A stretch of 64,000 nt of DNA, taken from NCBI GenBank assembly GCA_020310875.1, contig MU260072.1, positions 723,501 to 787,500 of the forward strand. Direction: 5' to 3'. This stretch comes from Ceratopteris richardii (Eukaryota; Streptophyta; Polypodiopsida; Polypodiales; Pteridaceae). Position 1 is the first letter of the stretch. Each line of letters begins with the position of its first letter. The notes under the pieces were generated by a model. The model had not been told where the DNA came from, did not search any database, and saw nothing but the letters and a program-made list of their open reading frames with translations. Made by a program: the position numbers and the translations under genes. Shown one piece after another: positions 53,714-64,000 of the stretch.

Positions 53714-54332
53714 TTTTTTCCCCCGGCTTGTATATACACCTATAATCCTAACCAGTCACTTATCTTTGTACATTCTCTTGGTAATTAATTTAGTGTTATG
53801 TTATGCTTCACGCTTCTTCTTCTTCTTCTTCCTTGTGTTGTTTGTGTGCTTGTGCACACCTCGAACTCCATTTAGGGTGTCATCAACACCCCTCTAGTTA
53901 GAGTCTCAGATTTCAAAAAGATTGGTGAGCATACTCATGGAAATTAGACCTCCAAATGCACTATCACAACACCTCTATAGGCAGTTTCATCCTTCTATGC
54001 CAACCATACAGATAGGTTTTAGTTTTCTAGTACAAGCACCTCTAAGTTTGCTACAGGTTTAGGAGAGCTGGACAGGGTAGTTATGTTCATCTTTGTGAGA
54101 TACAATCATTTTCTTGCATCCAAGTATTTACTTGGTGGTCATGGCTGAAAGCAATGATGTATTTGACATGTTGGTTGTTGAGGAAAAGTTGGATGGTACC
54201 AATCACCGGTTTTGGGAATATATGATACATCATGTATTGGTGGCAAAAGGGCTATGAAATATTATGCATGCTATTGAAAAACATCCTACTACACTTGCAA
54301 ATACAGATATTGAAGGTGATGTAGATGGCGTT
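53714..54332 (+). mobile_element. Copia-1d fragment: LTR 3' part, leader, gag start
   Basis: 53714-53870 matches the second two-thirds of the Copia-1 LTR, 53871-54140 its leader, and an ATG at 54141 opens gag ('NDVFDMLVVEEKLDGTN'). About 30 bases spanning the LTR end and the primer site are deleted. A TGG codon of gag has become TGA near 54256. The gag stops at 54332 where CACTA-B begins, so the rest should lie beyond the right end of CACTA-B, outside the window. Confidence 0.87.
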
Positions 54333-54640
54333 CACTACAACAGATCAATGGTATACCGAGGTTTTTATCGAGGGAAATGAACCTGGCTTTATTTGCCGTG
54401 ATGCCGGTGTAAAGGTCGGTACGCGGGTCGGTACCAAAGCGTCAGTATATGCATCGCTATATGCGTCGGTACAGGCATCGATATATGCATCGATATAAGC
54501 GTCAGTAATATCGGCACTTATAGCGGTGCCCATACCGGCACCTCTGCTGGGTATACCGTCGTTTGCTGGGTGTACCAACGTGTATTTCGATGACATTCCT
54601 GGGAGTACCGTCGCATATACTGATGACCATACCTGCAAAA
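54333..54640. repeat. CACTA-B left terminus and subterminal repeats
   Basis: CACTACAACA terminus, then motifs GTCGGTAC, GCATCGATATATGC, GCGTCAGTA, ATACCGGCAC, GTATACCGTCG and inverses up to about 54640. The density of CGGTA/TACCG is far above the surrounding AT-rich DNA. Presumed TnpA-like binding sites. Confidence 0.82.
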
Positions 54641-54774
54641 TTTTTTTTGGGCAGAGTGTGTTGTCTTCTGCTACAGCAACATTACCATGATGTTGCTTAA
54701 CAAAAAACAATACATGTGAAAATTACAAACAACAAGTAAAAACCAAGTTTATAAATTAATTACCTCATCACAAA

Positions 54775-56015
54775 CGGTCCCATGAAACGATCGCACTGCG
54801 TCCCTCCAAGTATTCCAATAGTGCAATCAACCCATGAAGATATCCGTAAGACTCCTCCGTTCGTGTTGGAGGACGACCCATTGCCAGCTCCTGAAACAAA
54901 TATACAAAAGATTAGAGGAACATACATGAGAAATTTAACACAAATAAATTCAAAAAATGAAATGGTACTTACAAACTCATGACGCATCGTGTCATATCTG
55001 CTGCTGCCCAAATGTGAGGGTTCAACCGTATCTAAACGTTTGGCTGTGGCATCTCGCTGCTAGCGATATTGGTTAGGAGTCTGCTGTTGCTCGTCACGAA
55101 TCATGTCCCACTCCTCAACATCTAACCATACAGGCTTTGTTAAGCCTGCTCTGAAAGCATCACGAGCCTCGCATCGTCGATGGTACATAACCTCACGTGC
55201 AGTGTGCAGAATCCACTCTGAACTGAGAAGAGGCTGTCCATCAGCTAGTCGGAACTCCTAATAAATCGTTTGTGTGATATAATTCTTCCAATCTTCATCC
55301 TGTTACTCCTTTTCAGCATGATAGAGTGTCCAAACTGGATGGAGCAAAGCTATCGTATGTGTGCACGCATTGCTTTGCCAACCGCATCCATCACCGGAGC
55401 TCCATCTCGGATACTATACACCTTGGAGTCATCATGGTCATGAGCAGCCCAACGTGTACGTGGTGTTCCACATGGTGTATTGCGTGGCATACTTACATCT
55501 GAGGTACTCGTCCTAGGAGTAGAAGCGGGCGACACAACGTCCATCGCACTGCCTCCACAACAGCTGCCTCCTCCGCCTCCAGACCTACCTATAGATCCAC
55601 TCCTAGAACCTCCTACTCTAGAGCGTGACCTCAATCTACGAGACAGGCTAGAACCTGTATCACGCTGAGGTGTCGAACGCACATGTCTACCAGTAGACCC
55701 AGTAGGAGATGGCTGAAAAGATGGTCGTGTTGGAGTCACAAAGCTAGAAGACATACCTCCTACGGGAGTAGCACCACCCGTAGGAGTGACACCGGCAGGA
55801 GTGACACCGGCGGGAGTGACACCGGCGGGAGTGAGGCCAGCGGGAGTGAGGCCGCCAGGAGTAAGGCTACCAGGAGTGAGGCCGGGAGGAGTGCTACCAC
55901 GAGCGATCCAATACAGTGATGCAGCGGTCATATACGCAGGAGGAACTTGAGAGATGAACTCCAAAAACTATTCCTCTGTCATGGAATGTGGAGTGACTAG
56001 AGGACTGTCTCCCAT
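54775..56015 (-). pseudogene. CACTA-B tnpA-like gene (Transposase_24-type) pseudogene
   Basis: ATG at 56015 with a TAG 16 codons in. The N-terminal part has a run of eight 5-residue units of the form G-[LV]-T-P-[AGT] (55783-55900 in the DNA), then an Arg/Ser/Gly-rich region and 'VYSIRDGAPVMDAVGKAMRAHIR' ended by a shift near 55350. A downstream block reads 'LLSSEWILHTAREVMYHRRCEARDAFRAG', 'PVWLDVEEWDMIRDE' and 'SRYDTMRHEFV', typical of the tnpA-like second gene of plant CACTA elements. An 82-bp intron (54891-54972) has a GTAAGT donor and TTTCAG acceptor. The next exon ends near 54775 at a GTAATT donor. Confidence 0.75.
55783..55900 (-). repeat. 15-bp coding minisatellite in tnpA-like gene
   Basis: Eight tandem GGAGTGACACCGGCG-type units on the plus strand, encoding Leu/Val-Thr-Pro-Ala-Gly on the minus strand. 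The variants show the array has aged. Confidence 0.9.
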
Positions 56016-56119
56016 CGTGCTCTATAACAAAAGAACTCAAATAATTAGCATGCGATAATAAAAGTAATATAGAGAATAAACAAAAAAAAAACAAAAATTA
56101 GTACGTACAAGTGTTTTAT

Positions 56120-59100
56120 TCAAAAGTCCTCTAGTCTAGCATCCTCTTGAAGATCCGATGCATCGAGAATATCTATCTCTATATTGATGGCTTCTAAATC
56201 GCTTGGTATGCTTGTTTCTTCCTGATCATCATCTATTGCTTCGTCTTCTTGAACAATGACCTCTTCTTGTCCAACAATGATCTCTTCCTCCTTGACTATC
56301 GAATGAATCTCTGAGTCCACTAGAGATGGACTTTCTTCTACATCTATGTTCTCAAAAATTTGTCTACTACGTGGAGCGACTTGTAAAACAAATAGCCACT
56401 CTGGTTCTTTTGAATCTGGTATAAAAACAGCTTGCTCACATTGTTCCGGAAGTACAAATGTATCTCTTTCATCTGTCCATAATCTTGTGGAGTCGACTTG
56501 AAGCAAACCACTTTTATCCCGTCTCACTGTTGCATTTCTTCCAGAGGTGACTACTTTGAACCATTTCACATCAAAAACAAAGTAATCAAACTTTCTGAAA
56601 GATAGTTTCAAGATGTCTTGAATCACACCACAATAATTTAGCTCGCCTTCTAGAGCATTATCATCTCTTGCACTCGCTCTACTTTTTTGCAAAAAGTTCA
56701 CCATCACTCCACTATCAAAAGTAGACCTATTTTGATCGATTCGTTCGATTCGAAAGTGTCGTCCATGAGACCATAGTGCACCATATTTAATATACTCCCA
56801 AGCACATCCTTTTGCGAGTTCTTCTTCTTCTTCAGAGATATCTTCATCGGCTACCTTTGCTTGTGAAACCACTGTATCTAGCCATCTACTCATTGGAAAA
56901 GGTGGAAGAGGTCGAAGACTTTCTGGAAGAGGCAAAAATCCAGTGGAACGATTGCTTCGAAATTGAGCTCTATCCTTTGTGTTAGTTTCCTTGGCAAGCT
57001 TGTACCTTTCTAACCACTTCTGCATAGGCTTAGAGTTCACTATGCAAAACTTCATTGCCTTCTCTCTGAAAGCTGCATCCATTTTTCTTTGCAATCCTTT
57101 ACCTTGTGGTTCATCACCTACGAGACGAACATCTTCATCATCGCTCCATAAGCGAGGCATTTCAGGATCCGACATACGTAGAAACTCAGTTATGAATACA
57201 AGAGATTCTTGTACAAGCCATCCCTCTGCCATGCTATCCTCTGGACGTGCTCTCTGTCGAACAAACCCTTTTAATGTCTTCATAAAGTGCTCTAAGACGA
57301 ACATCCATCGACTATGGATAGTTATTGCTATTGCAACTTCATCTACCACATGAACCAGTAAATGAAGTTGAATAGTGAGAATACTTGTGGGAAAGTATTT
57401 CTCTAACATACAAACAACCTCGATAGCATTGAGTTTCGCACTCTCTATGCTATCTCTATTTATCTCTTTAGAAGATATCCACCGTACTAAAGAACTAATT
57501 TTATAAACGATTCTTCATACATCCTCTGAAAGAAAATCTTTTAGGGCTACAGGGACCACAAACTATAAAAACTTGTGCCAATCATGAGACTTGAGTCCTG
57601 CAAGATCGTCGTTTTGTGTGAAAGCAGTCTTTAGACACCTCACGCATCCAATAAGTGTTCGAAACTCTGAAATTTTTTTCTTCACTTATTGCTCTTCCAT
57701 CCTGCGAAGCACCCAAGGAGCTCTTGGCAACGATACTGTTCTGCTGGGCTTAGTAATTGCCCACAACTCTCGCATATGACCTCACTCTTCTAGCTCCTCC
57801 CTTTGTGCTTTGCTTTCTTTCTTTTCGATTAAAGTTTTCCAAAGAATCTCTCCCACATTCTTAAAAATATGCATTGGGTCCACCAAATGATTGATCAACA
57901 ATTCACTCCAATAAGGGAGTTCATGAAAAATGGACAACCGTTTCATGCCAGCAACTGGATTTTTTGAATCCCATAGTTGTTTCCAATCGCTAGCTTTCAT
58001 TTGGTGTTGCGCTTGTCGACCAATTTGTCCTTCACGTAAAACATGTCCATCAGGCAAATATCTATGATGTCCTTCATAGACAGTTTCACATAGTGATTTG
58101 GAATAGCGTGCTTCAAGTCGTGGTCCGCATAAAGGACAAGCATGGTAACCCGAAATCGATAAACCTGAACATTCACCATAACTAGGACAATCATGCATTG
58201 TCCACATAAGTATGCCTTGCACTCGCACATCTCGTCTTCTTATAGGTTGAGACATGTCATGCACAGTAATCCCATCCCATAAAATGCGCAGTTCTTCCAC
58301 AAGTGGTGCAAGATATACATCCATGTTTTTTACCTTATACTTACCTGGTACAATAAGAGCTAATAATAAATGACCTTTCTTTGTGGCCAACCATGGTGGG
58401 ATATTATAATTGACCAAACATACAGGCCATGTGCTCCATGAAAAACTGCGTAATCCAAATGGATTCACTCCATCCATAGATAGGCCTAGACATATGGACC
58501 GAGGCTCACTAGCAAACTCTCGCCACGTACTATCTATGTGCTTCCAAACATAAGAGTCAATAGGCACTCTCATTACATTATCTGTAGACCTACTCTTTGT
58601 ATGCCATGACATTAACTCAGCTATAGATTTGCATATAAACATGTTCTTGATTCATGGAATGATAGGAAAGTGGCAAAGAACCTTTGCGGGGATTGCTTCG
58701 CCTACAAGGTCTTCTCTAAATCTATTTGCTCCACACTTTGACATATGTGGAGATGCTCATACTCATTCCGAAAGACAATGCAATCATTCGGACAAGCATG
58801 AATTTTAGTATAATCCATTCCAATGGACTGTAAAAGTTTTTTCGTATCTCCACGCGTTGCAGACATGTCATTGCCCTCTGGCAAAAATTGATCTTTAAGA
58901 AGCCTGCAATAAGCAATTAAAACGATATTAGTAAATAAAGTTATTGTGATACAACAATGAAATCCAATTTGTTCTCCACTTACCTAAACAATTCAGTGAC
59001 ACTACTATCTGACCATCCATAAATGGATTGCTGATTGAGCATCCTGAGTGACGCACGTAGTACAGATATCTTTGCTCCATTGTAAAATGGTAAACGAGCT

Positions 59101-59510
59101 AGTCTTTGCATGTTTTCATATTCTTCATCGACTTCTGATCGTGGAATTTCCGTTGTGTCCATGAAACTCTTGACACCTTCTCCACCATCATGATCTTCAT
59201 CCATCTCTTAAAATGTTTCAAGCATCTCTTCCATATGTTCATTCTGTGTAATATTATTAGTACTTGCTTGTACGTCTAAGTCCTTTTTTGCTCTCTTTTT
59301 TCCACGAGAGGTTACCCGTGCAATGTCGATTGGGTCCATCTACTCATCAGGGGGACCATGCGAATGATAGCGTAGGTTTTCCAGTCGACTCCTATCAAAG
59401 GATCCATACTCTCTAACATGTGCAGTACAAATCCGTCGTTTTCGATAAATTTGATACTTGCACTGTGTGCAAGGACATGCCATTCTCTCTTCAGGATCCA
59501 AAGAAGCCAT
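56120..59510 (-). pseudogene. CACTA-B transposase (tnpD/Transposase_21) pseudogene
   Basis: ATG at 59510; 'MACPCTQC' and a His/Arg-rich stretch form the transposase-associated zinc-like region. The exon ends 'SSVTELFR' and an 80-bp intron (58904-58983; GTAAGT donor, TTGCAG acceptor) joins it to 'LLKDQFLPEGN'. Then comes 'MDYTKIHACPNDCIVFRNEYEHLHIC', a 1-nt deletion near 58740 (CACTA-A keeps this base), and the tnp2 core 58642-57800 ('GLSMDGVNPFG', 'MHDCPSYGECSGLSISGYHACPLCG', 'DPMHIFKNVGEILW'). DUF4218-like (57409-57180) and DUF4216-like (56700-56380) regions follow, then an acidic tail. Stops: TAG about 59340, TAA about 59218, TGA about 58652, and others near 57780-57480. Confidence 0.9.
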
Positions 59511-59559
59511 CTGCTACAATATGGACATTTTAGAACATTTGTTTTTTTATTAAACCTAA

Positions 59560-61039
59560 AAATCATGCTCTTAAAGACTTAAACCTGAAATACTAAACCT
59601 AAATACTTAAATACCTAAAAAAACTTAAAACCCTAATTTTACAACCCTAATCTATATAACTATCCTATTTTATATATATATTCAGATTTTTGTTCCTCTT
59701 AATTGAGTTATATGTATGCCTAAACCCTAAAAACCCTAATTTTAAAGATCTAGATCTAAATTATGTATATTTCTATACACATGTGTATATACATGTATAT
59801 ATGTATTATATGTGTATGTGTATGTGTGTATATATGTTATGTAGGTGTTAAAACCCTACAAACCTAATCAAAATGACCTAGACCTAAAACATGTATATAT
59901 ATGTATGCATGTGTATATATATGTGTAAATGTATATATATGTGAATATAGATAGGTGTATAAGTATGTGTGTATGTGTATGTTTATATATATTCACTCTA
60001 TTTAAAATGATTAAAATTAAACCTATTTTTATATATTTAATCATATATATTTCATTCATTTATTTAAAACACTAATTTTTATCATATTTTATTATCTATA
60101 TAATTATCCTACTTTATATATATATATTATTTATATTCAGATTTTTTTCTAAATTAATCCTATTTTTATATATTTTATTATATATATTTAATTAAATTAT
60201 TTTTCTTTATATTTTTTCTAAATATAAATATAATTGAGTTATATGTATGCCTAAACCCTAAAACCCTAATCTTAAATATCTAGACCTAAAATATGTATAT
60301 TTCTGTATACATGTGTATATACATGTATATATGTATTATATGTGTATGTGTATGTATGTGTAAATAGCCTAAAAACCCTAATCCTATTTTTATATATTTG
60401 ATGTAAAAAAAAACTTCAAAATACAAAATTTATATATTTAATTATATATTTTTTATTAAAACACTAGCTTATGTGTGTGTATATATGTGCATGTGTGTAT
60501 GTATGTGTGTGTGTGAATGTATGCATGTGTGTATATGTGTATGTGTGTCTATGTATGCATGTGTGAGTATATGAGTATGTATGTACATATGTCTGTGTAT
60601 GTATGCATGTGTGTACATGTGTGTGTGTATGTATACATGCATGTGTGTATATGTGTGTATGTATGCATGTGTGTATATATATGTGTGTATATATGTGTGT
60701 GTATGTATGCATGTGTACATGTGTGTGTGTATGTATGCATGTGTGTACATGTGTGTGTATGTGTATGTGTGTGCATGTATATGTGTGTGTATGTATGCAT
60801 GCATGTGTGTGTATGTATGCATGCATGTGTGTATATATGTGTATGTATGTGTGTATACATATGTGTATGTGTGTGTGTGTATGTATGTGTGTGTATGTAT
60901 GCATGTGTGTATGTATGCATGTGTGTATATGTGTATATGTGTGTATGCATGCATGTGTGTATATGTGTGTGTATGTATGCATGCATGTGTGTATAGATGT
61001 GTATATATGTGTGTGTATGTATGTGTGTATATGTGTGTG
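59560..61039. repeat. CACTA-B intron: CCCTAAA-like minisatellite and TG/TA microsatellite
   Basis: Units of AAACCCTAA...TAGACCTAAAACATG plus TATATGTG runs to about 60450, then a 570-bp TGTGTATG array (60465-61039) that Copia-3 interrupts. Very similar in plan to 24750-26417. Confidence 0.92.
61035..61039. repeat. Presumed TSD GTGTG of Copia-3
   Basis: The five bases before the LTR. The partner lies outside the window, so this is a prediction. Confidence 0.4.
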
Positions 61040-62122
61040 TGTTGAAAGAACTTGGAGAAGCTTGTCGAAGGTAGAAAAGTGCGTTTCGAAGTGATGAAGT
61101 TTGGTCAAGCCAACCGGCACAAGACCAGCCCTTGAGCTTTTGGAGACTCAAATAGACCTTATAGGCATGCTATAAGTGCAAAGAAAAACACTATGTACCT
61201 TGGAGCATCAAGGAGAATGAGTCGATACAAAACAGATAGGTTCGCGGGTCCACTAGCTCAAAAAACTTACTATCTTTGGAAGAGACAATGAACTTCAAAT
61301 GCTCAGAGCGACCAGCGTGATTACAATTAGAAAAAATCATTTTATGGGAGTGATACACATAGGGTTGAGTGTATGGAATGCACAAAAGTATAAGGAATAA
61401 GCAAAATATGCTATAGGAATGAATGCGACATTCACCGGTGGTACCTCCTATTTTTCAGGAATAGGCCGAGATTGACCCCGAGGCAAAAAAAAACTGAGAT
61501 TTCTCCAAATCTGCTGAACCAAATGCTTTGCAAATTTACAGGCATAAACTAGACACTGATACCTTTCCAATGAGTCCTCTTGCACTCAATTTGGAGCTCT
61601 GAGGAGAGAGCAGCAGCCTCTGCAAGATTACTATTGGCGAAGAAGATGATGCAGAAAATTGAAGGAGCAAGACAATGATGGTCACAAGTGTATGTATATT
61701 GCTTCCATGTAATGTACAAGTGATTTCAACTCCTTATATAGCCTCTAGGAGTGTTCCACGACTTTTACAACTTGAATTTGAATTCAAATGAAGGTGGGAA
61801 TGGTTGTTGGAGGGAATCAATTCACTTCCCTACAATCTAGGAAAAGTGAAGATCTTGATTGATCTACTTTTAAGTGATTGATTGCTTGATTGAATGCAAC
61901 TTCAACCACCAAAATTTCATGGGATTTTGGCCCTATATTTGTACCTTTACATGTGTACAACTCAAGGTTTTTACAACGGTAAATGAGCCATCAAAATATT
62001 CTCAAAAAATACAATAAATGAGCATATGAAAAAGAACTCTCCAACGGATATTCTTTCGACGCAATAGCCTTTGATGTAGATCAAATCCACCTCAAGCATA
62101 GTGTAAGCTTGATGTTCCAACA
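61040..62122 (-). repeat. Copia-3 3' LTR
   Basis: 1083 bp between the microsatellite and the polypurine tract, with TGTTG...CAACA ends. Confidence 0.88.
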
Positions 62123-62154
62123 GCTCCCCCTCAAGCTAAAGTATGCTTGAGTCT

Positions 62155-64000
62155 TCATTCTCTGATAGGTTGAATACCTACCATAGCTTTGAATCTACAA
62201 AGCTTTATTCCATCAAGTGCCTTTGTCATCATATCTGCTACTTGCTTTTCAGTCGGAACAAAAGAAATGTCAATCTCCTTTGCCATGAGCTTCTCCCTGA
62301 TGAAGTGATAATGGACTTCTGTATGCTTGGTTCTCGCATGAAAAATAGGATTTGCCGCTAGATGCATGGAACTTACATTATCTCCAAATATGTGAGGTTT
62401 GGAACTCACAAGTCCCAAATCTGTATACAATGCTTTTAACCATATTGCCTCTTGAGTTGCTATGGTCAAGCCTCTGTACTCTGCTTCAGTTGAGGATAAA
62501 GCAACTGTTGGTTGCTTCTTGGAACTCCATGACACTAGCTTTGAACCTGCAAATGCTAAGTAACCAGATGTACTTTTTCTATCATCCTTAGCTCCTGCCC
62601 AATCTGCATCTGAGTAGATTTTGATATCCAAATCGGAAGAGTAAGGATAGAATATACCTTCGTTGATTGTACCTTTGAGATACTTAAGTACTCTCTTAGC
62701 CGCATCCATGTGTGGTCTTCTCGGTGAGTGCATGAACTGACTAAGCACTCCCACACTATATGAGATGTCTGCCCTTGTGTGAGTAGCATATATCAAGCTA
62801 CCTACCAAGCTTTGATACTCTTTTATGTCTTCAATTTTCTCACCTTCATAAACACTAAGTTTATGATTCATCTCCAAAGGTGTACCTGCAGGTTTAGTGT
62901 TCTCCATTTTGAACTTGAGAAGAAGATCCTGAATGTATCTTCTTTGAGTCAAATACATTCCTTCATCTGTGTATATCACCTACATACCTAGGAAATATGT
63001 GAGCTCACCTAGGTCACTGATTTTGAACTCCTCTTGCATGTGTCTCTTGATCCTTTGAATGCCATTTAGATCATCACCTGTCACAATAATATCATCTACA
63101 TATACACATAGATAGATAACCTCATTGTGATCCCTTTTGATGAATAGAGAAGGATCGGAGCTGCTAGCTTTGAGCCCTTGGTCTTGAAGATATGTAACCA
63201 ACCTGTAATTCCAAGCTCTTGGAGCATGTTTCAATCCATACAATGCTTTCTTAAGTCTGCAAACATAAGATGGATGATTAGGGTTTTCAAAACCTGGTGG
63301 TTGTGACATGTATACCTCTTCACTTATCCAACCATTTAAGAATGCATTTTTCACATCAAGTTGGAGGAGTCTCCAATTCCTTGCAGCAACTACACTTATC
63401 AATGTCCTGATTGTAGTCATCTTTGCAACTGGTGAGAATGTTTCCTCATAGTCTATACCATGAGTTTGTGAGCATCCTTTGGCAACTAATCTTGCCTTGT
63501 ACCTGAAAACTGATCCATCTGAATTTCTTTTAACTTTGTATACCCATCGGCAACCAATTACCTTTTGATTCGGTGACATTGGAACCAAATCCCAAGTGTC
63601 CATTTCCTTCAATGCATCTATCTCTTCGTTCATGGCCTTTTCCCAATTAGGGTTTCCCTTTGCCTCTTCATAGGTTGAGGGTTCCTCTGAAATAGAGTCT
63701 TTTGCCAAGTAGATTGAATGCTTTGTAACAAATGTGGAATCATATCCATACCTTTCTGGTTGTTTCTTCTCTCTTGCTGATCTTCTAGGTGCTTGTTTGG
63801 AGCATTCTCCAACCTCTTGCATCTTTGCTTTGCCTCTTGACTTCCATAGCTTGTAATCCCTTTCTCTTTCATCTTGGTCATCGTCTGTATCACTTCTTGG
63901 ATCCTGGACCTGTGTATCATGCTTGCTTCCTAATTGATGAGAGCCATAATCAAGATCATATGGTAGTGTTACCTTTTGTTTGTCTTCATCATACCAAGAC
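62155..64000 (-). pseudogene. Copia-3 pol: RT and RNase H (partial at window edge)
   Basis: One frame from 64000 down to 62155 with a single TAG at 62977-62979, between 'LTYFLGM' and 'VIYTDEGMYLTQRRYIQDLL'. It starts in the post-integrase linker ('WYDEDKQKV', acidic stretch). RT: 'WEKAMNEEIDAL', 'DTWDLVP', 'VYKVKRNSDG', 'YKARLVAKG', 'DVKNAFLNGWISEEVYMSQPPGF', '[15 protein letters not shown]', catalytic 'CVYVDDIIVTGDD' (about 63110-63070). RNase H: 'SDADWAGAKDDRKSTSGY', 'ALSSTEAEYRGL', 'GDNVSSMHLAANP', 'HARTKHTEVHYHFIREKL'. Apart from the TAG it looks functional. Confidence 0.93.

Larger units (their letters stand above)
54333..61039 (-). mobile_element. CACTA-B, with left terminus and two genes
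   Basis: Begins CACTACAACAG at 54333, followed by subterminal repeats, a tnpA-like gene (54775-56015) and a tnpD-like gene (56120-59510), both on the minus strand, then the microsatellite intron. Copia-3 enters at 61040, so the leader exons and right terminus are beyond the window. It sits inside the gag of Copia-1d. Both genes carry stops, so it is not autonomous. Confidence 0.9.
61040..64000 (-). mobile_element. Copia-3, Ty1/Copia element running off the window
   Basis: Minus-strand element with 3' LTR 61040-62122 (TGTTGAAA...TTCCAACA, 1083 bp), polypurine tract 62123-62137 (GCTCCCCCTCAAGCT, the same as Copia-2 except for the last base) and pol to the end. Related to Copia-2 in pol and polypurine tract, but the LTR sequence is different. 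Integrase, protease, gag and the other LTR lie to the right of 64000. Confidence 0.93.

Overview
The window is plant nuclear DNA made almost entirely of transposable elements. I recognise no host gene, rRNA or tRNA. The plant origin is inferred from CACTA (En/Spm-type) elements with tnpD/tnpA-like genes, Ty1/Copia elements primed by initiator-Met tRNA, a Ty3/Gypsy element of Tat/Athila character primed by tRNA-Asp, LINE 3' ends, and CCCTAAA-like blocks. The density and depth of nesting fit a large, repeat-rich seed-plant genome; the species cannot be told from this sequence.

Layout. 1-3784: decayed DNA with a Copia integrase relic (525-935), a short 5'-truncated LINE with a 16-bp target duplication (1197-1442) and a longer truncated LINE (2242-about 3760). 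3785-10579: the 5' end of a CACTA element (CACTA-C), invaded by a 5-kb Copia element (Copia-1a, 5535-10548, TSD AGCAT). 10580-11836 and 20804-21250: two halves of an old minus-strand Gypsy relic (G1), split by a composite Copia (11837-20798, TSD ATGAG). The composite has two outer LTRs in one orientation and a second, oppositely oriented truncated copy inside. 21715-52520: a second CACTA element (CACTA-A), split in its microsatellite intron by Copia-2 (26418-50317, TSD TGTAT). The left LTR of Copia-2 is itself split by a 17.4-kb Gypsy element (Gypsy-2, 27358-44725, TSD GACTT). 52521-53713: nothing recognised. 53714-54332: a Copia-1 fragment (Copia-1d) broken by the left terminus of CACTA-B (54333), which runs to 61039. 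There it is invaded by Copia-3 (61040 to beyond the window).

Relative order follows from the nesting and agrees with LTR divergence counted by eye: Copia-1a LTRs differ at roughly 10% of sites, Copia-2 LTRs at about 11 sites in 1.1 kb, Gypsy-2 LTRs at 2 sites in 592 bp. Gypsy-2 is therefore the youngest and best preserved. It encodes gag, a second zinc-knuckle ORF, a long proline-rich spacer, protease-RT-RNase H-integrase, and a 1442-codon ORF of unknown function lying against the polypurine tract.

Gypsy-2 is the most unusual object here. Its normal protease has GSGA where the catalytic DSGA is expected, and a second retropepsin-like domain with an intact DSGA follows the integrase. The HHCC zinc-binding domain is present twice. 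The leader holds 27 copies of a near-palindromic CTATCGCGACAGAC-type unit. The pol frame is interrupted only by TAG codons.
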